Shown piece by piece: positions 7,126 to 13,904 of a stretch of DNA of 13,904 bases. The stretch lies in NCBI GenBank assembly GCA_949499045.1, contig CATEEE010000036.1:1-13904 (forward strand). The letters run 5' to 3'. Made by a program: the position numbers and the translations under genes. This DNA comes from Marinobacterium sp. xm-d-530. Its GTDB lineage: Bacteria > Pseudomonadota > Gammaproteobacteria > Pseudomonadales > Balneatricaceae. The notes under the pieces are model-generated. The model was given only the letters and a program-made list of their open reading frames with translations, did no database searches and had not been told where the DNA came from. Each line of letters opens with the position of its first letter. Positions within the stretch are counted from its first letter, which is position 1.

Positions 7126-8340
7126 ATGAAAACATTGAAGACTCAAGTAGCGATTATCGGTGGTGGCCCTTCAGGCCTTTTGTTGGGTCAGCTTCTTCAT
7201 AAATACGGTATTGAAAACGTCATTCTCGAGCGTGTGACCGGTGATTACGTTTTAGGACGTATTCGTGCCGGGATTTTAGAACAGGGCTTTGCAGATCTGG
7301 TTCGTGAGGCCGGTGTCGAGCAACGTATGGAGACAGAAGGTCACGTTCATGAAGGTGTTCTCTTCTCTGTAAACGGTAAAGAGACCCGCGTGGACCTTAA
7401 AAAGTTGACGGGTGGTGACGAAGTGGTCTGTTACGGTCAGGTTGAAATCACCCAAGACCTAATGGAGGCTCGCCAAGCCGCTAACCTACCTACCTATTAC
7501 GAAGCATCGGATGTGCAGCCCCAAGATGTTAAAAGTGATGCGCCTTACGTTACCTTCACACAAGATGGTGAAGAGTACCGTCTTGAGTGTGATTACATTG
7601 CAGGTTGCGACGGTTTCCACGGTGTATCTCGCCAGACGATTCCATCGGACGTGCGTAAAGAGTTTGAACGCGTTTATCCCTTTGGCTGGTTGGGTCTTCT
7701 TGCTGATGTACCGCCATGCTCAGGGGAGTTAATTTACGCCAAGCATGAGCGTGGTTTTGCTTTAGCGTCTCAGCGCTCACCGACTCGTTCGCGTTACTAC
7801 ATCCAGGTACCTTTGACAGATAAGGTTGAGGATTGGTCAGATGAAGCGTTTTGGGAAGAAGTTAAACTACGTCTACCACCCGACGTGGCGGCTAATATGC
7901 AGACAGGACCGAGTATTGAAAAGAGCATTGCTCCCCTTCGTTCATTCGTCTGTGAACCCATGCAGTACGGCAATCTGTTCCTAGTGGGTGATGCAGCACA
8001 TATCGTGCCACCAACAGGTGCTAAAGGGTTGAACCTAGCGGCCGGTGATGTTGCGACTCTGCTGAAAGTACTGCGTCGAGTCTACGAGCAGGGTGATAAA
8101 GAGTGTATCAACCAATACTCAGAGATCGCACTGCGCCGAGTATGGAATGCTGAACGCTTCAGTTGGTGGATGACCAGCATGCTGCATGAGTTTGGTGACG
8201 AAGGTAATGACAGCGCCATGGATCCGCAAATGCGTGATCGATTTATGACCTCTGAGGTGAACTACTTTTTAGGCAGTGAAAATGGACGACGTGTCATTGC
8301 AGAGCAGTATGTTGGGCTTCCTTACGAAGATCTAGCGTAG
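7126..8340 (+). CDS. pobA: 4-hydroxybenzoate 3-monooxygenase
   Basis: Single-component FAD monooxygenase (404 residues) that hydroxylates 4-hydroxybenzoate to protocatechuate with NADPH and O2. The Rossmann motif GGGPSG is at 12-17, the DG motif CDGFHGVSR at 161-169, and the GD motif FLVGDAAHIVPPTGAKG at 285-301. With a +3 offset to the Pseudomonas enzyme, the substrate-site residues Y201, S212, R214, R220, Y222 and P293 are present as Y204, S215, R217, R223, Y225 and P296. The C-terminal tyrosine (Y385 there) is Y395 in QYVGLPYEDL. The ATG at 7126 is preferred over an in-frame TTG at 7054. It has GAGAG 7 bases upstream and gives the family N-terminus, whereas the TTG adds 24 unrelated residues. 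It completes the p-coumarate to protocatechuate route begun by the divergent operon. Confidence 0.95.
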   Translation: MKTLKTQVAIIGGGPSGLLLGQLLHKYGIENVILERVTGDYVLGRIRAGILEQGFADLVREAGVEQRMETEGHVHEGVLFSVNGKETRVDLKKLTGGDEVVCYGQVEITQDLMEARQAANLPTYYEASDVQPQDVKSDAPYVTFTQDGEEYRLECDYIAGCDGFHGVSRQTIPSDVRKEFERVYPFGWLGLLADVPPCSGELIYAKHERGFALASQRSPTRSRYYIQVPLTDKVEDWSDEAFWEEVKLRLPPDVAANMQTGPSIEKSIAPLRSFVCEPMQYGNLFLVGDAAHIVPPTGAKGLNLAAGDVATLLKVLRRVYEQGDKECINQYSEIALRRVWNAERFSWWMTSMLHEFGDEGNDSAMDPQMRDRFMTSEVNYFLGSENGRRVIAEQYVGLPYEDLA

Positions 8341-8358
8341 TAACGTATCCATCAAATC

Positions 8359-8397
8359 AACGCCAGGCTGCTTGGTTGCAGTCTGGCGTTTTTGTTT
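8359..8397 (+). terminator. Rho-independent terminator after pobA
   Basis: A 13-base-pair stem (8359-8371 with 8378-8390, one G-U pair) with the 6-base loop TTGGTT is followed by a T-rich tail (TTTTTGTTT). It begins 18 bases behind the pobA stop, closes the MarR-AraC-pobA unit and separates it from the MFS gene at 8424. Confidence 0.9.
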
Positions 8398-8423
8398 CTA
8401 CATCATGTTAAGAGCTTCAAGGA

Positions 8424-9620
8424 ATGAAACGACTTTTTTCAATCGCACCTGAGTGGATTGTCCTATTCGCGGGCATCATCGCGGCGTTTCATGTTGGTAA
8501 ACTGGCCCCAGCCATACCCGTGCTTCAGTCTGAAATGGGAATCTCTCTGGTAGAAGCGGGTCTATTACTCTCACTGGTTCAGTTAGTAGGAATGAGCAGT
8601 GGGGTGTTTTGGGGTTTCTCGATTGGACGCTTTGGCCTGCGACGCGCTGTATTAAACGGGTTGGCAATTCTCACAGTGTCTAGCTTTATTGCCGGCTTCT
8701 TCACCTCATCAACGCTCATGCTGATATCGCGAGCAGTGGAAGGGATGGGGTTTGTCTTGGTCGTTCTATCAGGGCCTGGGTTGATGCGGTCACTGGTTCC
8801 GGCAGAACATCTCAATATCCGCATGGGTTGGTGGGGTGCATTCATGGGTCTAGGTGCTGGCGGTGCTATGTTGCTCGGCCCGATTCTATTGGAGTATCTG
8901 CACTGGTCTTACTGGTGGTGGATCAGTGCACTGATGACCTTTTTAACTTTCTGGTGGGTAAAAGAGGTTATCCCTTCCTCTGTCGATGCTGACGCGAAAG
9001 CCAACGTTGATACAGGTTTATTGGCACATCTGTTTGAGAGTTTAGGTCAGGTGCTCCGTAAACCGGGTCCCTGGCTATTGGCGGTTATGTTTGCCGCCTA
9101 CTCAGGGCAGTGGTTGGCTGTTATTGGTTTCTTGCCGACCATTTATACCGATGCCGGGATTTCAGGGTTGGCGGTCGCTATGTTAACGGCTCTGGTCGCA
9201 ATTATTAATGCCGGTGGCAATGTGCTTGGAGGTCGTCTATTACATCTCGGTTGGCAACCCGAGCGGCTTTTGATGTGGGTATTTGCTCTGATGGGTGTGA
9301 TGACTTGGGTGACCTATTCGCCCCTATTTGCTGGATTAGTTGGACTGCAGTTTGCGGCTGTACTGCTCTTTTCAGCCGTGGGAGGCATTATCCCGGCAAT
9401 CCTATTTGCGCTAGCTGTCCATCGCGCTCCGAGAGCGGATCTCGTTCCTGTGACCATCGGTTGGGTACAGCAGATGTCTGCCTTTGGTCAGCTCAGTACA
9501 CCCCCTCTGTTTGCTCTAGTCGCAACTTGGGTAGGGGGTTGGCACTTCACTTGGGTAATGACTGCTACTCTCTCGTTATTAGGTATTCTGTTGGCTTGGC
9601 GATTAAAACAGATTAGATAA
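8424..9620 (+). CDS. MFS transporter, CynX/NimT-like, substrate unknown
   Basis: Polytopic inner-membrane protein of 398 residues with about 12 hydrophobic segments and a hydrophilic central loop (about 180-205), the 6+6 plan of the major facilitator superfamily. The cytoplasmic loop between helices 2 and 3 carries a motif-A variant, GFSIGRFGLRR (64-74). The start has AAGGA five bases upstream of the ATG. It lies 83 bases behind pobA but beyond a strong terminator, so read-through would be limited and an own promoter is expected; I could not identify a convincing one. Position suggests aromatic-acid transport. However, helix 1 lacks the acidic DGxD motif of PcaK-type aromatic acid symporters, so it is not an obvious member of that group. 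The substrate cannot be assigned. Confidence 0.75.
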   Translation: MKRLFSIAPEWIVLFAGIIAAFHVGKLAPAIPVLQSEMGISLVEAGLLLSLVQLVGMSSGVFWGFSIGRFGLRRAVLNGLAILTVSSFIAGFFTSSTLMLISRAVEGMGFVLVVLSGPGLMRSLVPAEHLNIRMGWWGAFMGLGAGGAMLLGPILLEYLHWSYWWWISALMTFLTFWWVKEVIPSSVDADAKANVDTGLLAHLFESLGQVLRKPGPWLLAVMFAAYSGQWLAVIGFLPTIYTDAGISGLAVAMLTALVAIINAGGNVLGGRLLHLGWQPERLLMWVFALMGVMTWVTYSPLFAGLVGLQFAAVLLFSAVGGIIPAILFALAVHRAPRADLVPVTIGWVQQMSAFGQLSTPPLFALVATWVGGWHFTWVMTATLSLLGILLAWRLKQIR

Positions 9621-9628
9621 TCTGGTCA

Positions 9629-9657
9629 TTGATTTAACTAATAAGACGCTCTAATAT
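9629..9657 (+). promoter_or_regulatory. Promoter of the zinc-uptake operon
   Basis: TTGATT (9629-9634) and TAATAT (9652-9657) are separated by exactly 17 bases, a good sigma-70 promoter. The predicted start near 9664 falls inside the Zur box that follows, the layout expected for repression by zinc-loaded Zur. Confidence 0.7.
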
Positions 9658-9661
9658 TTTG

Positions 9662-9678
9662 TTGTTATATTATAACAA
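9662..9678. promoter_or_regulatory. Zur box (zinc-uptake repressor operator)
   Basis: TTGTTATA-T-TATAACAA is a perfect 17-base palindrome. Its core TGTTATA-N-TATAACA is identical to the central part of the gammaproteobacterial Zur consensus found upstream of znuA. It lies 18 bases upstream of the zrgA-like ATG and covers the expected transcription start. The palindrome is seen directly. Zur recognition is inferred from the consensus and from the downstream genes. Confidence 0.85.
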
Positions 9679-9696
9679 TTGCCCTTTGGGGATTTT

Positions 9697-10278
9697 ATGA
9701 ATAGGTTGATTAGATCGCTCGCTTTATCCATCTCCTCTAATGCATTGGCCATTCATTCTGCTCAAGCTGAAAGCCGTCACGCAGGTGCACATGTTCATGG
9801 AGTTAATCAGCTTCAAATCGTTCAGCAAGGTCGAGAACTGTCAGTGACCTTTAGTCTGCCTACTGAGCAACTTAGAGCAGTCCATGAGCAGCATGAAGAG
9901 CAAGACTATGATGAGCACGAACACGAACACGAATCCGCATCTCAGAGTCTCGCTCACGAGATCGGAGATCGATTAAAGGCTTTGAGAGAGTACCAACAGC
10001 TGTTTTCGGCGTCTGAAATTAATACGCAGTGTACACTGACGAATTACCACTTTGAGCTGCACTCTGTTGTGACGGGCAAAGATGATCCTCATGCAGGGCA
10101 CAAAGATGCTATTCTCGAATATCAATTTAACTGCAGTGATGATCTAACGCTCAGTGCTATCGAAATCAATGCCTTTAAAGAGTTTGATGACCTTGAAAGA
10201 GTTGATTTTGAAGGCTTGATCGGTGGCGTTGGAGTCACAGCGAGCATCGTTCCAGATAACCCGCGGGTAGAACTTTGA
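9697..10278 (+). CDS. zrgA: ZrgA-family (DUF2796) periplasmic zinc-uptake protein
   Basis: Secreted protein of 193 residues. A signal peptide (basic NRLIR, hydrophobic core, cleavage expected after AQA at 22-24) directs it to the periplasm. The mature part opens with H-rich HAGAHVHG (28-35), and a second cluster (63-78) alternates His with Glu and Asp, ending in EHEHEHE. Two cysteines (C112, C146) could form a disulfide. These features match the DUF2796/ZrgA family, whose Vibrio cholerae member belongs to a Zur-regulated zinc importer. The predicted role is periplasmic zinc capture for the ABC transporter encoded just downstream. The ATG at 9697 is preferred over the TTG at 9679, because the latter touches the Zur box and would spoil the signal peptide. 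GGGGA lies 4 bases upstream, rather close. Confidence 0.85.
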   Translation: MNRLIRSLALSISSNALAIHSAQAESRHAGAHVHGVNQLQIVQQGRELSVTFSLPTEQLRAVHEQHEEQDYDEHEHEHESASQSLAHEIGDRLKALREYQQLFSASEINTQCTLTNYHFELHSVVTGKDDPHAGHKDAILEYQFNCSDDLTLSAIEINAFKEFDDLERVDFEGLIGGVGVTASIVPDNPRVEL

Positions 10279-10931
10279 TACTGAGTTTTGATCAAGTAAT
10301 ACATCGATATTCTGGCAGTTCAGAGGCCATCGAGCTGCCTAGTTTTACCCTGTCACCAGGTGAAAAAATATTAGTCATAGGTCCCTCTGGCAGTGGTAAA
10401 TCAACACTGCTCAACCTTGTTACCGGTGTTCAACCTTTGCAACAAGGGGATATAACCCTGCTAGAACATAGCTATGCAAACCTATCGGCCAGGCAGTTAG
10501 ATTGCATACGAGCCGACCACATGGGCGTTATCTTTCAGGCACTCAATTTAATTCCCTATCTCAACGGTTTCGATAATGCTCAATTGGGTGTGCAGTTTTC
10601 GAATAAATCGAGAGAACAGGCTAATAAAAGCCGCCAAGAGATCTCTCGTATCGGACATCGATTGGGTTTGAGTGACGAGATCCTACAAAAGCCCGCACAG
10701 CATTTGAGCATCGGGCAGCAGCAACGTGTGGCTGTGATTAGAGCGCTACTGGGTAAACCTGAGCTCATTATTGCCGATGAACCAACCTCGGCCCTCGACG
10801 AATACTCTACTGACCGTTTTATGACTGAGTTAATGGAGTCATTGGATTCATCCAAACAAGCCGTTTTGATGGTCAGCCATAACCCAAGATTGACCTCATT
10901 CTTTGATCAGGTAGTGGAGTTAAAATCGTGA
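10275..10931 (+). CDS. ABC transporter ATPase, LolD/MacB type, of the Zrg zinc-uptake system
   Basis: Cytoplasmic ATP-binding subunit of 218 residues. Motifs are Walker A GPSGSGKST (36-44), Q-loop Q88, signature LSIGQ (144-148, with Ile instead of the usual first Gly), Walker B LIIADE (164-169), D-loop SALD (172-175) and switch histidine H202. It resembles LolD/MacB ATPases rather than ZnuC. The likely start is a TTG at 10275 that overlaps the zrgA stop (TTGA), with the protein beginning in a typical ABC first beta strand (LSFDQV). No ATG is available at the N-terminus, and CTG at 10281 is the only nearby alternative. Overlaps of 4 bases on both sides indicate a coupled operon. It should power the permease encoded next. 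The family is certain, and the zinc role comes from context and the Zur box. Confidence 0.87.
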   Translation: MILSFDQVIHRYSGSSEAIELPSFTLSPGEKILVIGPSGSGKSTLLNLVTGVQPLQQGDITLLEHSYANLSARQLDCIRADHMGVIFQALNLIPYLNGFDNAQLGVQFSNKSREQANKSRQEISRIGHRLGLSDEILQKPAQHLSIGQQQRVAVIRALLGKPELIIADEPTSALDEYSTDRFMTELMESLDSSKQAVLMVSHNPRLTSFFDQVVELKS

Positions 10932-12181
10932 TTAAGTTGGCTGTAGCCTCGCTTCGCGCCCGTTGGTTACCTGTGTTGTTGGTGCTGATTTCGCTCACAG
11001 CCTCGATGGTCATGCTACTCAGTGTTGACCGTATACAGACTGCGACTAAGAGTGGATTCAATCAGAGCATTAACGGTGTGGACCTCTTGGTTGGGCCGCG
11101 CAGTGGTGATATTGAACTGCTTTTATACACCGTGTTTCATATCGGCAAGCCCACGAATAACATAACCATGCAGACGATAGAGGCGTTATCTCAACGCAAA
11201 GATATCGATTGGGTTGTGCCGATTGCACTGGGTGACAGTCATCGTGGCTATCGAGTGGTTGCAACGACTAAAGAATACTTCGATAAGGTGAAATACGCCG
11301 TTGATAAGCCGCTCAGCTTTCGCGAAGGGAGTGAGTTTTCTGAATTAAATCAGGTCGTTTTGGGGCATCAAGTCGCTCTAGAACTAGGCTACAAAATAGG
11401 CTCGAAACTCTTTGTCACTCATGGCTCAGGGCAGCAGCTTGGACGCCAGCATGATGATTACCGGTTTGAGGTCTCTGGTATTTTAGAACCAACCGGAACC
11501 CCTATCGATAAGGGGCTGTTTGTCTCTTTAGAAGGGTACGAATTAATTCACCTAGGCTGGCAAAGCGGACGAAAAATATTCGGGTTGGATAAGGTTGATG
11601 TCAGCAGCATCCCATTAGATAAACTTAAACCAGACACGGTCACGGCGGCTTTTGTCGGTCTGAAATCGAAGGTCACTCTGTTTAGGGTTGCACGTTCTAT
11701 CGCAGAATATCCTAACGAAGCACTGTCCGCACTGGTGCCGAGTATTGCACTGAGTGAACTCTGGTCGATTGTCGGTATGGTTGATCAAGTATTTAAACTG
11801 TTGAGTTGGCTTGTGATAGGCATAGCCATTATTGGTATGGTGACATTAACCCTCTCTACACTGGATGCACGAAACCGAGAGATGGCAATTTTAAGAGCCT
11901 GTGGAGCCTCCCCTCTGTTTGTCTCTGGTTTAGTGATGATAGAGTCACTGTTAGTCGGCTTGGCCGCAATCGCTTTTGCGGTTGGTTTCGTAACGCTCAT
12001 TACGTATTTAGCACAAGATATTTTGTTGTCAGAGTTAGGCGTTCTGGCAGAGATAAGTTTGTTGAGCTCACAGGAAGCGGCAACACTGTTATTGATTTTA
12101 GGTGCTGGCTTGTTAAGCAGTTTGCTGCCGGCCGTGATGGTTTACAAACGTTCATTGAGTAACGGTTTGACAAGGTTATGA
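10928..12181 (+). CDS. FtsX/MacB-type ABC permease of the Zrg zinc-uptake system
   Basis: Inner-membrane permease of 417 residues with four predicted helices. Helix 1 is near the N-terminus (13-33), a large periplasmic domain follows (about 35-285), and three helices form the C-terminal FtsX domain (289-311, 333-358, 384-405). The cytoplasmic segment RNREMAILRACGAS (315-328) is the conserved coupling helix that docks on the ATPase in MacB/LolC/FtsX proteins. The start is a GTG at 10928 overlapping the ATPase stop as GTGA, and the next gene overlaps this stop as ATGA. The architecture belongs to the mechanotransmission (type VII) ABC class, usually associated with export or lipoprotein release. 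In the Zrg system it is linked genetically to zinc uptake. How it would move zinc inward cannot be deduced here. Confidence 0.85.
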   Translation: MIKLAVASLRARWLPVLLVLISLTASMVMLLSVDRIQTATKSGFNQSINGVDLLVGPRSGDIELLLYTVFHIGKPTNNITMQTIEALSQRKDIDWVVPIALGDSHRGYRVVATTKEYFDKVKYAVDKPLSFREGSEFSELNQVVLGHQVALELGYKIGSKLFVTHGSGQQLGRQHDDYRFEVSGILEPTGTPIDKGLFVSLEGYELIHLGWQSGRKIFGLDKVDVSSIPLDKLKPDTVTAAFVGLKSKVTLFRVARSIAEYPNEALSALVPSIALSELWSIVGMVDQVFKLLSWLVIGIAIIGMVTLTLSTLDARNREMAILRACGASPLFVSGLVMIESLLVGLAAIAFAVGFVTLITYLAQDILLSELGVLAEISLLSSQEAATLLLILGAGLLSSLLPAVMVYKRSLSNGLTRL

Positions 12182-12771
12182 TGAGAAAACTTAAACAATC
12201 TTTTCTGTTTTTTACTGGCGTTGTTCTATTGATGAGTACAGGGGCCTTTGCGGCCTCACCCAGTGATGCGGACTATGAGCGTTGGCAAGCTAATTGGGAC
12301 TCTTTAGTGCCCATGGATGCTTACTCATTTATTCCGGATGAGATGACAGAAGAGATATGGGGTGATCCTCTGTTTAATCAGCAAGTTGAGAATGCCAGCA
12401 GGGCTCTGAATACCGCACTCAATGGCGCAAAAATCGATATTGCAGGCTTCATGGTTCCCATCAAATTCAACGGCGACAAAGTCTACCAGTTCTTGTTAGT
12501 GCCTGAAGCGGGTATGTGCATTCATGTGCCTCCACCACCGCTTAACCAGACCATACTTGTCGATATGGGTGACGGGTATACAAAGTTTCGAAACTTGTAC
12601 GAGCCAGTGATTGTTACTGGCACGGTAAACGTGGGTGAGAACAGGGTGGATCTGCAAGCGAACGCTCAAGAAGAGCACACCAATCCCAATTACGTTCAGA
12701 GCACGTTCGAGAGCGCTGACAGTGGTTACACGCTAGTCGATGTTCAGGTTAAAACCCTTGAGTGGGAATAG
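12178..12771 (+). CDS. Periplasmic DUF3299 protein of the zinc-uptake operon
   Basis: Secreted protein of 197 residues. The signal peptide (MRKLKQS, then a hydrophobic stretch) ends in TGAFA-A, with cleavage near residue 25. The mature domain contains the DUF3299 hallmark C-I-H-V-P-P-P-P-L-N-Q (114-124), preceded by a beta-rich segment (DIAGFMVPIKF) and followed by VIVTGTV, consistent with a small beta-barrel of OB-fold type. C114 and H116 are possible metal ligands. Translation may start at 12178 or at the adjacent ATG at 12181; the first overlaps the permease stop as ATGA. DUF3299 proteins recur beside DUF2796/MacB-type genes, including in the Vibrio zrg operon, so I place it in the zinc transporter. 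A metal-chaperone or assembly role is inference and the molecular function is unknown. Confidence 0.8.
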   Translation: MMRKLKQSFLFFTGVVLLMSTGAFAASPSDADYERWQANWDSLVPMDAYSFIPDEMTEEIWGDPLFNQQVENASRALNTALNGAKIDIAGFMVPIKFNGDKVYQFLLVPEAGMCIHVPPPPLNQTILVDMGDGYTKFRNLYEPVIVTGTVNVGENRVDLQANAQEEHTNPNYVQSTFESADSGYTLVDVQVKTLEWE

Positions 12772-12788
12772 TCCGATTTCTTAATCGA

Positions 12789-13904
12789 TCACTTCAGTGT
12801 GTAACCGATCTTATGCAGGAACAGCATGCCTGCAACCATCACAACCAGTGCACCGATTAGAGCTCCTAGGTACGAGCCGGATAGATCGGCAACGTAACCA
12901 GCAAAGATCGGTGCAACGATCTGAGCAACCCCAAAACTGATGGTCAATTTGGCCATCGCTTTTGCTGGGTTGTAGGGGAATGCACGTCCGACAATGGCCA
13001 AAGTGAGGCTGACGATTCCAGCAAAGGTTCCACCCCAGCATGCCGCGGCTATAAAACTGGCTAAACTGTGGTCGGTTGTAAGCGGCAAGATGAACGAGAG
13101 GATCTGAATAATATAGGCTGACTGAAGGGCTTGAATCTGCCCAATACGGTTTGCAACCTTGTCCCAGATCAGTGCCGACGGTGCTGCAAAAAGCCCAACG
13201 ATAACCCACACCCAACCGCCTTTACCGGCCAGTTGAGGTGTATTCTGCAAAATGTCGATAATGAACGTGGCGCTGATGACGTAACCCACACCGGCACAGA
13301 AATAGGTGGCGATCAGCAGGTTCATAAAGCGTGAATCGGGCTCTTCAATTGTATTTGAAGTACCGGCTTCGAACTTCGGTGGGTAGGGCATCCAGAACCA
13401 AGCAGGTATTAGAAAGACAGCTCCCATGATTGCAAGGTCCTGCCACTGTTGATCCCAGCTCAGATCAGCCGAGAACAGCGCGGTGATCAAACCGGTAAAG
13501 ACTATCCCGACACCCATGCCGATGAAGTGGACCCCAAGTTGCGGTTTGAAACTGTTGGCACGCAACCAGTTGATAACCAACCCCGAAGCCAGCAGCAGTC
13601 CAGCGGTGCTAGAGATGCCCGATAGGAACCTAAGGATCGACCAAAGCAAGTGATCCTCAGTAAGGCCGGTACCATAAGTGGTGACCGTCGCTAGAATAAG
13701 ATAAAACCGGTAGAGGTGAAACTTGACTGACAGCTCCTTGATGTTGGCCGCTAAGATGGCGCCCACTAGATAGCCGATGTAGTTGTAGGTCGCTAGCCAA
13801 CCGCCTACCAATTTTGATAGATCCGTCTGTTCCAACATCTGTGGTAGCAGAGGCGTATAAGCGAAGCGAGCAATGCCAACCGTTAGGATCATTGAACAGA
13901 TGCC
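12789..13904 (-). CDS. YbfB/YjiJ-family MFS transporter (N-terminus outside the window)
   Basis: Polytopic membrane protein with about 11-12 hydrophobic segments, of which 371 codons are visible. The reading frame stays open through the right edge (G-I-C-S before the methionine at 13892). The helix-1 signature GIxRFAYTPLLP, typical of YbfB/YjiJ (MFS_4) transporters, follows immediately. I therefore treat the gene as truncated by the window rather than starting at 13892; family members have about 390-400 residues. It converges on the zinc operon with only 17 bases between the two stops and no convincing terminator. Nothing in the sequence indicates the substrate, and there is no sign of a functional link to either neighbouring pathway. 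Confidence 0.75.
   Translation of the reverse strand, partial: GICSMILTVGIARFAYTPLLPQMLEQTDLSKLVGGWLATYNYIGYLVGAILAANIKELSVKFHLYRFYLILATVTTYGTGLTEDHLLWSILRFLSGISSTAGLLLASGLVINWLRANSFKPQLGVHFIGMGVGIVFTGLITALFSADLSWDQQWQDLAIMGAVFLIPAWFWMPYPPKFEAGTSNTIEEPDSRFMNLLIATYFCAGVGYVISATFIIDILQNTPQLAGKGGWVWVIVGLFAAPSALIWDKVANRIGQIQALQSAYIIQILSFILPLTTDHSLASFIAAACWGGTFAGIVSLTLAIVGRAFPYNPAKAMAKLTISFGVAQIVAPIFAGYVADLSGSYLGALIGALVVMVAGMLFLHKIGYTLK

Noticed and set aside
9662..9678. Palindrome considered as a second site for the MarR regulator
   Set aside because: Although AT-rich and superficially like the 5495-5513 operator, its arms (TTGTTATA) differ and match the Zur core exactly, directly upstream of zinc-uptake genes.
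9679..9696. Longer ZrgA-like protein from a TTG at 9679
   Set aside because: This start directly abuts the Zur palindrome and the predicted transcript start, and it adds an acidic residue ahead of the basic signal-peptide n-region. ATG at 9697 fits a normal signal peptide.
12774..12787. Possible bidirectional terminator between the convergent zinc operon and MFS gene
   Set aside because: The hairpin CGATT-TCTT-AATCG has only five base pairs and no T tract on either strand.
13890..13892. Methionine at 13892 as the true start of the minus-strand MFS gene
   Set aside because: The frame remains open to the window edge, and the conserved helix-1 motif begins only a few residues after this Met, so the real start is probably outside the window.

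Overview
The window looks like chromosomal DNA of a Gram-negative bacterium, most likely a marine or environmental gammaproteobacterium (an Oceanospirillales-like source is my guess). The basis is moderate base composition, a gammaproteobacterial-type Zur box, a ZrgA-type zinc operon otherwise best known from Vibrio, and PobA/AraC and MarR-type aromatic regulation. No tRNA, rRNA, CRISPR array, insertion sequence or phage gene was seen. Genes are tightly packed and no gene-free stretch exceeds about 210 bases.

Region 1 (1-5443, minus strand) is one five-gene operon read right to left: crotonase, short-chain dehydrogenase, acyl-CoA dehydrogenase, feruloyl/p-coumaroyl-CoA synthetase, and an amidohydrolase cut by the window's left edge. 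The set matches the CouL/CouM/CouN/CouO logic described in Rhodococcus jostii RHA1. In that route hydroxycinnamates are activated to CoA thioesters, hydrated, oxidised to the beta-keto thioester and cleaved hydrolytically to the hydroxybenzoate, without a free aromatic aldehyde. The acyl-CoA dehydrogenase probably lets dihydro-hydroxycinnamates enter the same route.

Region 2 (5444-8397, plus strand) is the control and lower-pathway block. A divergent intergenic region carries a good promoter whose -10 box lies inside a perfect inverted repeat, the expected operator of the adjacent MarR-family repressor. Behind the repressor come an AraC-family activator (PobR/PobC type) and pobA, which converts 4-hydroxybenzoate to protocatechuate. 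A strong intrinsic terminator follows pobA. Upper and lower p-coumarate pathways are therefore physically joined.

Region 3 (8424-9620) holds one MFS transporter of unknown substrate on the plus strand.

Region 4 (9629-12771, plus strand) is a zinc-uptake operon: a promoter, a near-perfect Zur box over the expected transcription start, a His-rich periplasmic ZrgA protein, a LolD/MacB-like ATPase, a FtsX/MacB-type permease, and a periplasmic DUF3299 protein. The four genes overlap by 4 bases at each junction, which suggests translational coupling. The transporter architecture differs from the classical ZnuABC importer.

Region 5 (12789-13904, minus strand) is a convergent MFS transporter of the YbfB/YjiJ type, whose N-terminus lies beyond the right edge.
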